Source of the DNA: Segatella maculosa DSM 19339 = JCM 15638
GTDB lineage: Bacteria > Bacteroidota > Bacteroidia > Bacteroidales > Bacteroidaceae
DNA length: 64,000 nucleotides
Assembly: GCF_000382385.1 (NCBI RefSeq)
Contig: NZ_KB908323.1
Span: forward strand, 68,440-132,439
Direction of reading: 5' to 3'
In this document: positions 1 to 8,227 of the stretch, in pieces
How positions within the stretch are numbered: the stretch's first letter is position 1
How the letters are laid out: the number at the start of each line of letters is the position of its first letter
The notes under the pieces: model-generated
The model's database searches: none
What the model saw: only the letters and a program-made list of their open reading frames with translations
What the model was told of the DNA's origin: nothing
Translations under genes and position numbers: made by a program

Positions 1-1641
1 CACCGTTCGGCCACTGTAATAGTCGAGCCCTGCGACCTTATTGCACGCAGGATAGTATTCAGAAACGGGTGTCTCGGCCTCCTCGTTCTCCTTTTTCACG
101 AGCGCTTCCACCAAGCTGTTGGCATACACTTCAAGGTTGGTATAGTAGCCATTTGGGTCGATTGACGTTGCAAGGGCATCGTTTGCAGCGTTCGGATTCA
201 GCCCATTTGCGGTCTCCCACACATCGGGAATGCCGTCCAAATCAGTGTCGAACGCATCGGAACGTTTGCCGGTTGGGAAGTTCTTTTCAGTGTAACCATC
301 TACGTCACTCACGATATCTATGATGCCTGCCCGGCCCGTCCTGCTTCCCGAAAAGGTGGCCGTTCCGTCGGTAGCTTCCTTGGAATACCTCACATCTACG
401 TTGTCGCGGAAGAGCGAAGCGCCTGCATAAGCCAGCACTTTTCGATAGGCTTTCTCTGCACTGTGCGTGGTGATGTCTCCCGAAGCGATGGGCGCAGCCA
501 GTTTGATAGGCACATATTGCCGGCCATTATAGGTCTTGTGGGGTACGCCTTGATAGTAGTCTGCACCGTCGAGTGTGTAATGTTCACCATCAATTAGCTG
601 CACACCTTTGTCGAAAGTGACCCCACTCCAATCATAGTTCTGCGCCTTTGTGCCCGCAGCCTCAACGAAATTGCCACGGATGTAATAGCGACTTGCCATG
701 CCAACCATGTCGCCCGTGGTCGAATTTCCAGCCTCTCCGACACTGATTTCCGTTACTCTTCGGGTGTTTTTTGTAGCAGGTCCGGCCTTATAATAGTTGT
801 TAATAATGTTGATTTGTCCCCCTCCGGGACCGCCATAGCAGCCGTTTCCGTTCCCCCAATTATAGAGAACACAGTTGCGAAAGTCCACATTTTCGGCCAT
901 GACCGTATTGACCCAATGATACGAAGTGAACTGAAAATTGTTCGAATATCCGTCCCATCGGTAGCGAGCTCCATTGAAACGAGGGGCCCGATTATCGACA
1001 CTTCCGATGTAATTATGGTGGAAACTGGCCAGCTTTCCGCCCCAAATTCCACCGTAACCATGCGCACCTTTGTCGTGTCCGGCATTGGTTAAGGCCTCGC
1101 CAAGCATGCACCATTGCATCGTGAAATTATTATTGTCATAGAACGATGCCAGCTCATCAATGCTCCAACTCACCGAACAATGGTCGATGATAACCCCCGT
1201 GAGGTTGCAGTTCCAAAGGGCATCTGCCCCGTCATTGACATTCTTTTCCTGCCCGCGACGAAAGCGAATGAAACGGATAATGTTGTTGGAAGCAGGCCGA
1301 ACCGTGTAATAGCGCAACGTGATTCCGGGATAAGGAGCCGTTTGTCCCAGTATGGTCGTGTTCTGACCAATCTTAAGTTCCGATGCCAAAGCAATGACAC
1401 CACCCACGTCGAACACCACAATCTTCTTGGAATTTCCGCTTACTGCCGCCCGAAAAGAGCCCGTTCCGGCATCGTTAAGATTGGTGACATGGACGACTTT
1501 TCCGCCACGTCCGCCCGTAACATAGCGTCCGTGACCTTCTGCACCGGGGAAAGCTGGGGCCTGCGCCCATGCAGATTGAATAAAAAAAGCACCGAGAAAG
1601 CCGAGTAAAATGACACTCAGACTGCGTTTTGTCTTCTTCAT
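1..1641 (-). CDS. Secreted pectate lyase-like protein (PL1-type), C-terminus beyond window
   Basis: An open frame runs from the ATG at 1639-1641 to the left edge without a stop (547 codons seen). Residues 1-26 are a signal peptide (MKKTKRSLSVILLGF..., ending AWA). The mature protein starts with AFPGAEGHGRY and VTGGRGGKVVHVTNLND, the usual opening of Bacteroidetes pectate lyases of the PL1 parallel beta-helix type, followed by Asn/Gly-rich coils. Near residues 463-474 DTDLDGIPDVWE resembles a calcium-binding thrombospondin type 3/dockerin-like loop. It should cleave pectate or a related uronic polymer outside the cell or in the periplasm. The family call is firm, the exact substrate is not. 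A promoter lies directly upstream. No other pectin genes are visible, so the rest of any locus would lie to the left. Confidence 0.85.
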   Translation of the reverse strand, partial: MKKTKRSLSVILLGFLGAFFIQSAWAQAPAFPGAEGHGRYVTGGRGGKVVHVTNLNDAGTGSFRAAVSGNSKKIVVFDVGGVIALASELKIGQNTTILGQTAPYPGITLRYYTVRPASNNIIRFIRFRRGQEKNVNDGADALWNCNLTGVIIDHCSVSWSIDELASFYDNNNFTMQWCMLGEALTNAGHDKGAHGYGGIWGGKLASFHHNYIGSVDNRAPRFNGARYRWDGYSNNFQFTSYHWVNTVMAENVDFRNCVLYNWGNGNGCYGGPGGGQINIINNYYKAGPATKNTRRVTEISVGEAGNSTTGDMVGMASRYYIRGNFVEAAGTKAQNYDWSGVTFDKGVQLIDGEHYTLDGADYYQGVPHKTYNGRQYVPIKLAAPIASGDITTHSAEKAYRKVLAYAGASLFRDNVDVRYSKEATDGTATFSGSRTGRAGIIDIVSDVDGYTEKNFPTGKRSDAFDTDLDGIPDVWETANGLNPNAANDALATSIDPNGYYTNLEVYANSLVEALVKKENEEAETPVSEYYPACNKVAGLDYYSGRTV

Positions 1642-1671
1642 TTGTCAATGATAGTTAATGGATTGTAACGG

Positions 1672-1703
1672 CAAATTTACGTTATAAAAGTCAAAAGCTC
1701 AAA
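1672..1703 (-). promoter_or_regulatory. Promoter of the pectate lyase-like gene
   Basis: On the minus strand TTTG (1700-1703), 20 bp, then TAAATTTG (1672-1679) matches the Bacteroidetes housekeeping promoter form, about 30 bp before the ATG. Confidence 0.6.
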
Positions 1704-1800
1704 TAATCGCGGGATTAATCCTTAAGTTTCCTACGTAAACGTTTTCAGCATCAGCTGCTTTCCTCGCGTTTCCGAGCCGATAAAATGGCAGGAAAGAAGA

Positions 1801-1827
1801 TGTAGGAACACACGGCTCGCACGTCCG
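1801..1827. repeat. Degenerate solo copy of the gggacgcacgg palindrome
   Basis: A decayed copy (tgtaggaacacacggctcgc and following cgtccg) of the palindrome that ends the MITE-like elements elsewhere in the window. It is followed at 1906-1935 by the reverse-oriented linker (ttgataatcaac) that leads into the 22-bp array at 1936, so the composite order seen at other sites is kept. Confidence 0.6.
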
Positions 1828-1935
1828 CCCAAGTTGAATAGAAACGCAAATACGTGTTCGTTGAAGCGTGAAGCTCAGGCCGCGCGGCTCCACACACATT
1901 CAGATTGATAATCAACGACTTATGTCTTGCATTCC

Positions 1936-2018
1936 AATCTCAGCCATTTTACCGCGCAAAATGGCCCATATTACCGTGCAAAATGGCTGGAATAAGCCTG
2001 CAAAATGGCTCATATCGG
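1936..2018. repeat. 22-bp dyad array, site 1 (three full units)
   Basis: Three exact 22-bp units at 1943-1964, 1965-1986 and 1987-2008, plus a partial one. Each unit ends in caaaatgg. Unit junctions form inverted repeats of the type ccatttt...aaaatgg or ccatatt...aatatgg. It sits between the co-directional ferredoxin and pectate lyase genes. I see no gene in the rest of 1642-2190. Confidence 0.8.
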
Positions 2019-2134
2019 AATGTTGTTTCAAGCAGTGTTGATATTAACGGGCCAGCAATACCTCGCCTGCCGTTTACACCTTATTATATAGAACCCCTTT
2101 CTCTACATTAGACTTTGCCCGCTATAAAGAGGAA

Positions 2135-2166
2135 AGCGGCATCTTGCAAGGTTGCAAGATACCGCT
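2135..2166 (-). terminator. Hairpin after the ferredoxin gene
   Basis: Near-perfect inverted repeat agcggcatcttgcaa / ttgcaagataccgct with a 2-nt centre. In the minus direction it follows the ferredoxin stop by 24 bp and is followed by a T/C-rich stretch. Confidence 0.55.
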
Positions 2167-2190
2167 CATTTATTTTTAAAATCACTCTCC

Positions 2191-2361
2191 TTATCCAGGA
2201 AGGCTGATTGCCTCGTTGGGGCAAACATCAGCACATGTGCCGCATTCGGTGCACATTTCGGGGTTGATAGAATAGATGTCGCCCTCTGAAATAGCTCCCA
2301 CCGGACATTCATCAATGCATGTACCGCAAGCGATACAGTCGTTACCAATTACGTAAGCCAT
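2191..2361 (-). CDS. 2[4Fe-4S] ferredoxin
   Basis: A 56-aa protein starting MAYVIGNDCIACGTC. It has two CxxCxxCxxxCP motifs: Cys9, 12, 15, 19 and Cys37, 40, 43, 47, each set contributing to one of two [4Fe-4S] clusters. Size and spacing are those of clostridial-type ferredoxins, which are common in anaerobic Bacteroidales and carry low-potential electrons, for example with pyruvate:ferredoxin oxidoreductase. The protein is cytoplasmic, with no signal peptide. The gene is monocistronic, with a TACCTTTG box at 2432-2439 and a hairpin after the stop. The physiological partner cannot be told from the neighbours. Confidence 0.95.
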   Translation of the reverse strand: MAYVIGNDCIACGTCIDECPVGAISEGDIYSINPEMCTECGTCADVCPNEAISLPG

Positions 2362-2431
2362 AACTTTAAAATTTAGATTTCATAATGTTTTTGTACCATG
2401 TAGCAAATCTTGTTCCTCAATTTGTACGATG

Positions 2432-2439
2432 CAAAGGTA
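2432..2439 (-). promoter_or_regulatory. -7 box of the ferredoxin promoter
   Basis: TACCTTTG on the minus strand, 70 bp before the ferredoxin ATG. No clear -33 TTG is seen. Confidence 0.5.
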
Positions 2440-2549
2440 TAAATAATATTCAGAAATACCTACTTTTAGGTACTGTTTTTTATTCAATTTATACAAATTC
2501 TTGATTAAAATCATGCAATATAGTGCGCGGGATGCCGTTTATGGAACAG

Positions 2550-3299
2550 ATGAAGAAGAGATTTCAGCTGTTAATGTTCCTATTGTGGACTGCCGAAATA
2601 ACGGCCGTTGCACAGCAAAGAACGGTGCAGAACCGTCCTTACACGGACTTGCGGCCCTTTCATTTGGGCATTTCCGTGGGCTTGCATGTGCAGGATTTGG
2701 AGTTTGTCAACATCGGAGAGCAAACCGTTGTGGCCGAGGATGGCACGTCAAGCAGGCAGACCCTAACGACCGATCAAGACCGTTTTGACATGGGATTCAA
2801 CGTGGGTGTGCTCGCTGAAGCAAGGCTTTCGGAGCACTTCCAACTGCGTATTGCCCCCACAATGTACTTCGGTTCGCGTCATATCCTGCTGCACAATTTG
2901 AGCGTTCTTGCGCCAAACGGCAGTCCAACGGAGCGCAGACAGACCATGAAAACGGTGTATGTTACGGCCCCGATTGACTTGATTTTCGCGGCACCACGGT
3001 TCAATAACCATCGTCCTTACGTGATGGCGGGTCTCACACCGGCCGTCAATCTAAGCGGAAAGGACAACGATTACGTGAAACTGAAACGCTATGACGCCTT
3101 CGTTGAAATAGGAATGGGTTGCGATTTCTACCTGCCTTTCTTCAAAATAAGGCCCGAATTGAAGTTCATGTACAGCCTCGTCAACAGCTTAGACAGCAAG
3201 CATATCAACCGTATGGAAGACAAAGGAATGCTGCCCTACGCCCGTTCGGTGAGCGATGCACGCGCAAAGTTGATCGTACTTACCTTTTACTTCGAGTGA
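2550..3299 (+). CDS. porT: PorT-like outer-membrane protein
   Basis: The frame is open from 2523, but the start at 2550 gives a normal signal peptide (MKKRFQLLMFLLWTAEITAVA) and is preferred; 2541 is also possible. The mature part begins with RPFHLGISVGLHVQDLEF, the signature start of PorT-family beta-barrels, and alternating polar/apolar strands continue to the C-terminal aromatic FYFE. PorT is needed for type IX secretion in Porphyromonas gingivalis, where it is an outer-membrane protein of about 240 residues; this one has 249. No other T9SS genes are nearby. The last 20 bp overlap the convergent metallophosphatase gene. Confidence 0.75.
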   Translation: MKKRFQLLMFLLWTAEITAVAQQRTVQNRPYTDLRPFHLGISVGLHVQDLEFVNIGEQTVVAEDGTSSRQTLTTDQDRFDMGFNVGVLAEARLSEHFQLRIAPTMYFGSRHILLHNLSVLAPNGSPTERRQTMKTVYVTAPIDLIFAAPRFNNHRPYVMAGLTPAVNLSGKDNDYVKLKRYDAFVEIGMGCDFYLPFFKIRPELKFMYSLVNSLDSKHINRMEDKGMLPYARSVSDARAKLIVLTFYFE

Positions 3300-4158
3300 A
3301 ACCGAGTTTCAGTTTGCCCACGAAGATCGCGTTCTTGCCCTCGTGGTCCACGGGAACTTCGCGGCCGTCAAGGTCTTTCACGTAGCGAAGTTCTTTGAAA
3401 AAGCTGTGCGAATGTCCGCCAAGTACGAGGTCGATTCCACGCGAACCGGCAATCACCATCTGGTCGCCCATGCCCGTTTCTTCCCAACCAAGGTGAGAAA
3501 TGCAGATAACAAGATTACACTTTTCCTTGCCCCTAAGCACCTTTACCATGTCGTTGGCCACGCGAACGGGGTCGAGATACTTGATGTTTCCATAGTTCTT
3601 GGCAGCCACAAGTCCATCAAGTTGCGGGTCAAGAGCAAACACTCCGATGCGGATTCCCTTACGTTTCAGCACGATATATGGCTTGACAAGGCCATCAAGG
3701 GCCGTGCCCCGAAAGTCGTAATTGGAGCAAATAATGGGGAAGTTTGCCTGCTTGAAGAGGCGAACCATGTTGTCGATGCCGTAGTCGAACTCGTGGTTTC
3801 CGATGGTGCCTGCGTCATAATGCATGCGGTTCATCAGGCCAATCTCTACGTCTCCCTTGAAGAGTGTATAATAAGGTGAGCCTTGTGAGAAGTCGCCGCT
3901 GTCGAAAAGCAACAGTTCGGGGTCTTGTTTTCGCTCCTCCTCAAGCATGGCAATGCGACGAATGAAGCCTGCCCGACCGGCAAAAAGCGTGTCGGCAAGG
4001 TTCTCGTTCAGCGGGAGAATGCAGCTATGTGTGTCGCTGGTGTGAAGAATAGTGAGCTGCTTTTGAGCATAAAGCGTTAAAGGCATGCACGTCAAAAGCA
4101 GGCCGAAGCAGGCCAATCTAAAGGCGTTTCGCTTGTATCTGTATTGAAATTTCTGCAT
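3280..4158 (-). CDS. 5'-nucleotidase/UDP-sugar hydrolase family, N-terminal metallophosphatase half
   Basis: 292 aa with a signal peptide (about residues 1-31) and then the calcineurin-like metallophosphatase motifs LTILHTSDTHS (Asp42, His44), DSGDFSQGS, IGNHEFDYG, ISHLGWEE and GGHSHSF, the full two-metal site. The UshA-type C-terminal substrate domain is absent; it is made by the gene just upstream (4180-4944), 21 bp away in the same operon. Together they would form a two-piece periplasmic 5'-nucleotidase for nucleotide salvage. The 3' end overlaps convergent porT by 20 bp. Confidence 0.9.
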   Translation of the reverse strand: MQKFQYRYKRNAFRLACFGLLLTCMPLTLYAQKQLTILHTSDTHSCILPLNENLADTLFAGRAGFIRRIAMLEEERKQDPELLLFDSGDFSQGSPYYTLFKGDVEIGLMNRMHYDAGTIGNHEFDYGIDNMVRLFKQANFPIICSNYDFRGTALDGLVKPYIVLKRKGIRIGVFALDPQLDGLVAAKNYGNIKYLDPVRVANDMVKVLRGKEKCNLVICISHLGWEETGMGDQMVIAGSRGIDLVLGGHSHSFFKELRYVKDLDGREVPVDHEGKNAIFVGKLKLGFTRSKR

Positions 4159-4179
4159 TGTTTTCAGTATTTAGCGTTG

Positions 4180-4944
4180 TTATTTCACGATGATGCGGCC
4201 TTCGACCTCGCGGCTTACGGCCTTTCCTTGGGCCATTTGGTCGCGGAAATAGTTCATGATGATGAAGCGGACATTGTTTTCCTGCGTCTGAGGCGAGACC
4301 ACATCGGTCCCCGATTTGAAGGCTTCGAGCTTGTCGTTGCCCTGCGCCAGATAGTCGAGCGTAGCCACGCGGTAGGTCTTATTGTCGTCGATGGGCTCGC
4401 CATTGAGCCTGCAATCGAGGAGTTTCCGGCCGCTAATGACCAAGTTAACGCCATGACTGACACCCTCACCACCTGTTGATGCTATCTGCTGGAAGAGTTC
4501 CTTAACCTTTGTGCCCGTCAATGTGAGGAAGCAAATCTTGTTTTCGAACGGCGCAACGTCCACAACGTCGCCGTAGGTCACGCGGCCTTTGGCGAACGCC
4601 GCACGTATGCCACCCATGTTATAGACGGCAAAATCCACGCGCTCTCCATAGCTTTTGCCGCCCCATTGCAGTATATCGGCAAGCAAATTCGACAGCGAAC
4701 TCTCCGGCTTTCCGGCCGCCATATAGGCCGAAACCTCGCCCACGACGGGGCTCATGATGCTGTCTACCTTGTGTTTGTAGGGCGCAAGGAAAGCTTGAGC
4801 CTCCGGTTCCGGACGGGCATCATAGCGTTTATCAATCAAAATACGGCTGCGGCTGACGCTCGTCAGCTCGTAATGTTGCTTGCAGGATACCAAGGCAAGC
4901 AAGGCCGAAACAATGAAACATGTGACAGGTTTCTTATACATCAT
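4180..4944 (-). CDS. 5'-nucleotidase C-terminal domain lipoprotein
   Basis: The ATG at 4944 (MMYKKPVTCFIVS) is chosen because the longer frame would start with GTG at 4962, inside the -7 promoter box. The N-terminus is a lipoprotein signal ending LLALVSC. The rest matches the 5_nucleotid_C substrate-recognition domain: SNLLADIL, VDFAVYNMGGIRAAF, GDVVDVAPFENKI, LTGTKVKELF and YRVATLDYLAQGND. It is the first gene of a two-gene operon; the catalytic metallophosphatase half follows. Separate genes for the two domains, with the C-domain gene first, reverse the order found in fused UshA-type enzymes. Lipid anchoring may hold the pair at a membrane. Confidence 0.88.
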   Translation of the reverse strand: MMYKKPVTCFIVSALLALVSCKQHYELTSVSRSRILIDKRYDARPEPEAQAFLAPYKHKVDSIMSPVVGEVSAYMAAGKPESSLSNLLADILQWGGKSYGERVDFAVYNMGGIRAAFAKGRVTYGDVVDVAPFENKICFLTLTGTKVKELFQQIASTGGEGVSHGVNLVISGRKLLDCRLNGEPIDDNKTYRVATLDYLAQGNDKLEAFKSGTDVVSPQTQENNVRFIIMNYFRDQMAQGKAVSREVEGRIIVK

Positions 4945-4961
4945 CTTGTAATTTGTTGTCA

Positions 4962-4969
4962 CAAAGTTA
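4962..4969 (-). promoter_or_regulatory. -7 box of the 5'-nucleotidase operon
   Basis: TAACTTTG on the minus strand, 18 bp before the chosen ATG at 4944. It faces the divergent rplS promoter. Confidence 0.5.
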
Positions 4970-5053
4970 CTTCTTTTGGGCGGAAAAAAGAAAGAATAGT
5001 GTTAAAAACGAAAAAAACAAAGCGCCGAAGCGTCATTATACCATCTTTTTTCG

Positions 5054-5061
5054 TAACTTTG
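5054..5061 (+). promoter_or_regulatory. -7 box of rplS promoter
   Basis: TAACTTTG followed by gcaccg, about 88 bp before the rplS ATG; the -33 element is weak. Confidence 0.5.
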
Positions 5062-5148
5062 CACCGCTTTTCGGCGTAACCGCTGGCAGCAGAAGAGTTG
5101 CTTGGCCATGTTGCGTTGGGCGCAAACAAAATTTAATTTCAAATAAAA

Positions 5149-5511
5149 ATGGATTTAATTAAAGTTGCTGAAGAAGCATTTGCAACCGGAAAAAAGTTCC
5201 CTTCGTTCGGTCCCGGCGACACCATTAGCGTGGCTTATAAGATTGTCGAGGGCACTAAAGAACGTATCCAGCTCTACCGTGGCGTAGTCATCAAGATCTC
5301 GGGCCACGGAGACAAGAAGCGTTTCACGGTTCGCAAGATGTCGGGCACCATCGGTGTGGAGCGTATCTTCCCGATAGAGTCACCGAACATCGACTCCATC
5401 GAAGTGAACAAACGCGGTAAGGTTCGTCGCGCCAAGCTTTATTATCTTCGTGGGCTCACGGGTAAGAAGGCTCGTATCGCCGAGAAGAGAACCACCACTG
5501 CCGCAGAATAA
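5149..5511 (+). CDS. rplS: 50S ribosomal protein L19
   Basis: 120 aa, full length for L19. Recognisable blocks are [43 protein letters not shown] and the basic [23 protein letters not shown]19 lies at the 30S-50S interface and binds 23S rRNA. It is transcribed alone here, divergently from the 5'-nucleotidase genes, and followed by a strong intrinsic terminator. The start is fixed by the conserved N-terminus [11 protein letters not shown]. Confidence 0.98.
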   Translation: MDLIKVAEEAFATGKKFPSFGPGDTISVAYKIVEGTKERIQLYRGVVIKISGHGDKKRFTVRKMSGTIGVERIFPIESPNIDSIEVNKRGKVRRAKLYYLRGLTGKKARIAEKRTTTAAE

Positions 5512-5535
5512 TCGGCAAATCGTTCGCAATGAAAC

Positions 5536-5571
5536 AAAAAGAGGTTGTGCTCACGGGCATAGCCTCTTTTT
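5536..5571 (+). terminator. Intrinsic terminator of rplS
   Basis: Stem aaaaagaggttgtgc / gcatagcctcttttt with two G-U pairs and a short loop, ending in a T-rich run, 25 bp after the stop. Confidence 0.85.
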
Positions 5572-5673
5572 ATTTGGACTTTGAACATTGAAGTTTGAAT
5601 TTTGAACTTTATGATGAACGCTCTTTTTTGTAAACGTGGGGCAAATCATAAAGCCGGGAAAACACGCCCTTTT

Positions 5674-5807
5674 CATTAGCATGAAACGTTTTTTCATCAG
5701 GAGGAACGTCCTTTCTGTAGTGAAACGACGCTTCTTTCATCAGAGAACAACATTTCTTTTACCAGATAGAAATATTTTTATATCAGAGGGAAACGTTCTT
5801 TCCATAG
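5674..5807. repeat. Degenerate 21-22 bp tandem repeat (CAKMAG type)
   Basis: Seven evenly spaced anchors (cattag, catcag, ctgtag, catcag, taccag, tatcag, ccatag) begin at 5674, 5695, 5715, 5738, 5760, 5781 and 5802. Most are separated by gaaacgttctttt-like sequence. The mean period is about 21.3 bp. An open frame across it looks like a by-product of the repeat, not a gene. It lies in the 623-bp convergent gap between rplS and the lipoprotein gene. Confidence 0.7.
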
Positions 5808-5844
5808 GCATTCCGTTCCTTTTCCTCCTATCCCTTTTGAATTA

Positions 5845-5922
5845 TCTCCGTGGAGAAAAATATTTTTCTCTATGGAGATAAATTCTTTTCTCCACGGAGA
5901 TAAGGATTTTTCTCCACGGAGA
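5845..5922. repeat. 22-bp tandem array of tctccacggaga palindromes
   Basis: Four 12-bp palindromes (tctccgtggaga, tctctatggaga, and tctccacggaga twice) start at 5845, 5867, 5889 and 5911, exactly 22 bp apart, with A/T-rich spacers. Confidence 0.9.
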
Positions 5923-6043
5923 TAATTCAATTCCGTCCGTATCAAAAAGTGACGCGAACCGTTGGAAATGGAAATGCCTCGCCTTTGTTTCGGGCTTCGA
6001 CCAGCAATAAAATTTTTAAATACAGGGAAACGGGGTGTCCGAA

Positions 6044-6070
6044 TAGGGACGCACGGGTCGTTCGTCCCTA
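6044..6070. repeat. Solo tagggacgcacgg palindrome
   Basis: tagggacgcacgggtcg followed by ttcgtcccta is a single degenerate copy of the terminal palindrome of the MITE-like elements. The 3' gap of the convergent pair rplS/6135 holds no gene that I recognise. Confidence 0.7.
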
Positions 6071-6134
6071 ATAAGTAGAAAGGAAACAGAAGAAAAAAAT
6101 CGGCCGGGGAAGTGACTCGGCCGATAGAATGAAC

Positions 6135-6986
6135 TTACCACGCGAAGCGGAGCGTGCGTTGCTGTGCGCCCGTTTCGGTGTAGATGAGCATGAGGGGATA
6201 GCCCGCGTCGCTCAACCGCCAGTCGAAGCTGCCGCGAAGTTCGTCTTTCTGCGTGACGGCCACGGGCAGATGGCTGGGGGCTTTGCCGAGTATTCCGGCG
6301 TAATAGGCGTAGCGGAGCCGGCCGATGTCTATTCCGGTGAAATCGTCGAAGAGCATCAGGCAGCCTTTGTTTGCGAGCGGTGCAGACGTGGCGGCCGTGT
6401 GATAGACGACGTGCAGCGGTTCTTCTCTGACACCGCTCGTGGAGTTGGTGATTTGAACGATGTCTCCGTCGAGGTAGTCAATGTTGATTTCTTTCTTTGC
6501 GCCGGCATAATAGGCGTAAGTGAGGCGGTCGTCTTTGTCGTAGCTGAACGCCCAGCCGTCGCTGTAGGGCTTCTCTTCTTTTCCGTCGGTGGTCTTGTAG
6601 ACGGTTTCCATGCAGCGTCTGACGAACCCTTTGGCGTTGAGGAAGAGCGCATAGACGTATCGGCTGCTGCCTTCGGTGACGGTCATCATGACGCCGGGCA
6701 TGCGAATGCCGCCGCGATAGTAACGCTCGCGGTATTCGAACACGGCTGTCGGGCCGTTGTCGCTTGTGATGGAAGCCACGCGGCCGTCCTTGTTGGTCTG
6801 CAATGTGAATTCGCCGACCTGCCGGGGCAGTCCTCCGGTGAACACGACGCGCGGGTTGACGTCGGTGCCTGCAGCTCCGTCGTCGTTGACTTCGTTGTTG
6901 CCGCTGCACGAGGTCAGCAGTGTTGCAACGAACATTGTGAGGGCCGTCAAAGCCCTACCTATGTTCTTCTTCTCTTGCTTATTCAT
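6135..6986 (-). CDS. Lipoprotein of the DUF4595 type
   Basis: 283 aa from the ATG at 6986 (MNKQEKKNIGRALTALTMFVATLLTSC), a lipoprotein signal with Cys26. The body has many YxY and WxFSYDKDDRLTYAYY-like segments, similar to DUF4595/Rhs-like repeat lipoproteins of Prevotella and Bacteroides. The function is unknown; it is probably anchored to the inner or outer membrane. It is monocistronic with a near-consensus promoter directly upstream and is not linked in expression to glf, whose stop lies 96 bp away upstream of it. The DUF assignment is from general resemblance and is less certain than the lipoprotein call. Confidence 0.7.
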   Translation of the reverse strand: MNKQEKKNIGRALTALTMFVATLLTSCSGNNEVNDDGAAGTDVNPRVVFTGGLPRQVGEFTLQTNKDGRVASITSDNGPTAVFEYRERYYRGGIRMPGVMMTVTEGSSRYVYALFLNAKGFVRRCMETVYKTTDGKEEKPYSDGWAFSYDKDDRLTYAYYAGAKKEINIDYLDGDIVQITNSTSGVREEPLHVVYHTAATSAPLANKGCLMLFDDFTGIDIGRLRYAYYAGILGKAPSHLPVAVTQKDELRGSFDWRLSDAGYPLMLIYTETGAQQRTLRFAW

Positions 6987-7038
6987 TATCATTCTTGAAT
7001 GTCTGTGAAGGTTCAAATTGGGTCATAAAGACCGGGTG

Positions 7039-7069
7039 CAAAGGTACGACAAGTTATTGAATAAGCAAA
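7039..7069 (-). promoter_or_regulatory. Consensus promoter for the 6135-6986 lipoprotein
   Basis: On the minus strand TTTG (7066-7069), exactly 19 bp, then TACCTTTG (7039-7046). It lies between the glf stop and this gene. Confidence 0.8.
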
Positions 7070-7082
7070 GCGTTTCGCGAGC

Positions 7083-8216
7083 TTAATATCCGAACAGGTT
7101 CATCACTTTTTCTATGACAGGGGCCATATCATAGTATTTATACTCGGCGAGTCGGCCGCCGAAGATAACGTTGGGCTCTTGTTCGGCAAGGCTTCTGTAG
7201 CGTTCGGCCAATGCGTTGTTCTTGTTGTCGTTGACGGGATAATAGGGTTCGATGCCCGGTTCCCATTCGGTGCTGTATTCGCGGCTGATGACCGTGTGGG
7301 GATTGTCGTAGACCGCTTGACCGAACAGCTCGAAATGCTTGTGCTCGATGATGCGGGTGTAAGGCACGGCGGCGTCGGTGTAGTTGACGACGGCGTTGCC
7401 CTGATAATTCGGCGTGGGCTTTACTTCGGTCTCGAAGCGCACCGTTCGAAAGTCGAGACGGCCGAAGCGGAAGTCGAAGAACTCGTCGAGCTGTCCCGTG
7501 TAGACAATTTTGTCGGCCACGGTTGCCCAATATGAACGTTCGCGGGCAAAGAAGTCCGTGTCGGTCTTGGTTTCTATGCCTTGAAGGAGTGCGTCGATGA
7601 GTTTGTTGTATCCGCCGATAGGAATGCCTTGATAGCTGTCGTTGAAGTAGTTGTTGTCGAAAACCATGCGGACAGGCAGGCGCTTGATGATGAAAGCCGG
7701 CAGCTCCGCACATTTCCGTCCCCATTGCTTTTCGGTGTAGCCTTTGATGAGCTTTTCGTAAATGTCGTTACCAATCAACACCTTTGCCTGCTCTTCAAGA
7801 TTGCGAGGTTCGGTTGTTCCTTCGCTCTTCATCTTGGCCATGGCTTCTGCCTTTTGCTCGTTCAGTTTGGCAAGCGCCTCGTCGGGAGTGGTAACGCCCC
7901 ACATCTGATAAAAGGTGTTCATGTTGAACGGCAGGTTATACAGCTTGCCCTTATAATTGGCCACGGGCGCATTGGTGTAGCGGTTGAATGGAACGATGGC
8001 GTTGACGAAGTCCCACACCTTTTTATTTGAGGTATGGAAAATATGAGCACCATATTTATGGACGTTGATGCCCTTGATGTTCTCGCAATAGACGTTTCCG
8101 CCGAGATGCTGCCGCTTGTCGATGACAAGACAACGCTTGCCTTGCTTGTGGGCGAAGTGGGCGAAAGTGGCTCCGAACAAGCCTGAGCCGACGATAAGAT
8201 AATCGTAAGGTTTCAT
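7083..8216 (-). CDS. glf: UDP-galactopyranose mutase
   Basis: 377 aa, full length. The N-terminal FAD-binding Rossmann motif is YDYLIVGSGLFGATFAH, followed by LVIDKRQHLGGNVY. Family blocks include KYGAHIFHTSNKKVWDF, GYTEKQWGRKC, RLPVRMVFDNNYF and NYTDAAVPYTRIIEHKHF. The cytoplasmic flavoenzyme turns UDP-galactopyranose into UDP-galactofuranose. It is the last gene of the gtrA/GT2/GT-C/glf operon (11 bp after the preceding stop), which implies that the neighbouring transferases use galactofuranose. Confidence 0.97.
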   Translation of the reverse strand: MKPYDYLIVGSGLFGATFAHFAHKQGKRCLVIDKRQHLGGNVYCENIKGINVHKYGAHIFHTSNKKVWDFVNAIVPFNRYTNAPVANYKGKLYNLPFNMNTFYQMWGVTTPDEALAKLNEQKAEAMAKMKSEGTTEPRNLEEQAKVLIGNDIYEKLIKGYTEKQWGRKCAELPAFIIKRLPVRMVFDNNYFNDSYQGIPIGGYNKLIDALLQGIETKTDTDFFARERSYWATVADKIVYTGQLDEFFDFRFGRLDFRTVRFETEVKPTPNYQGNAVVNYTDAAVPYTRIIEHKHFELFGQAVYDNPHTVISREYSTEWEPGIEPYYPVNDNKNNALAERYRSLAEQEPNVIFGGRLAEYKYYDMAPVIEKVMNLFGY

Positions 8217-8227
8217 ATCAGTTCTAT

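Noticed and set aside
5636..5881. An 81-codon open frame in the gap after rplS
   Set aside because: It is made up of the 21-22 bp repeats and has no ribosome-binding site or familiar sequence.
6129..6998. A 289-codon plus-strand frame opposite the DUF4595-type lipoprotein
   Set aside because: The minus-strand frame has a lipoprotein signal and a consensus promoter; the other frame has neither.
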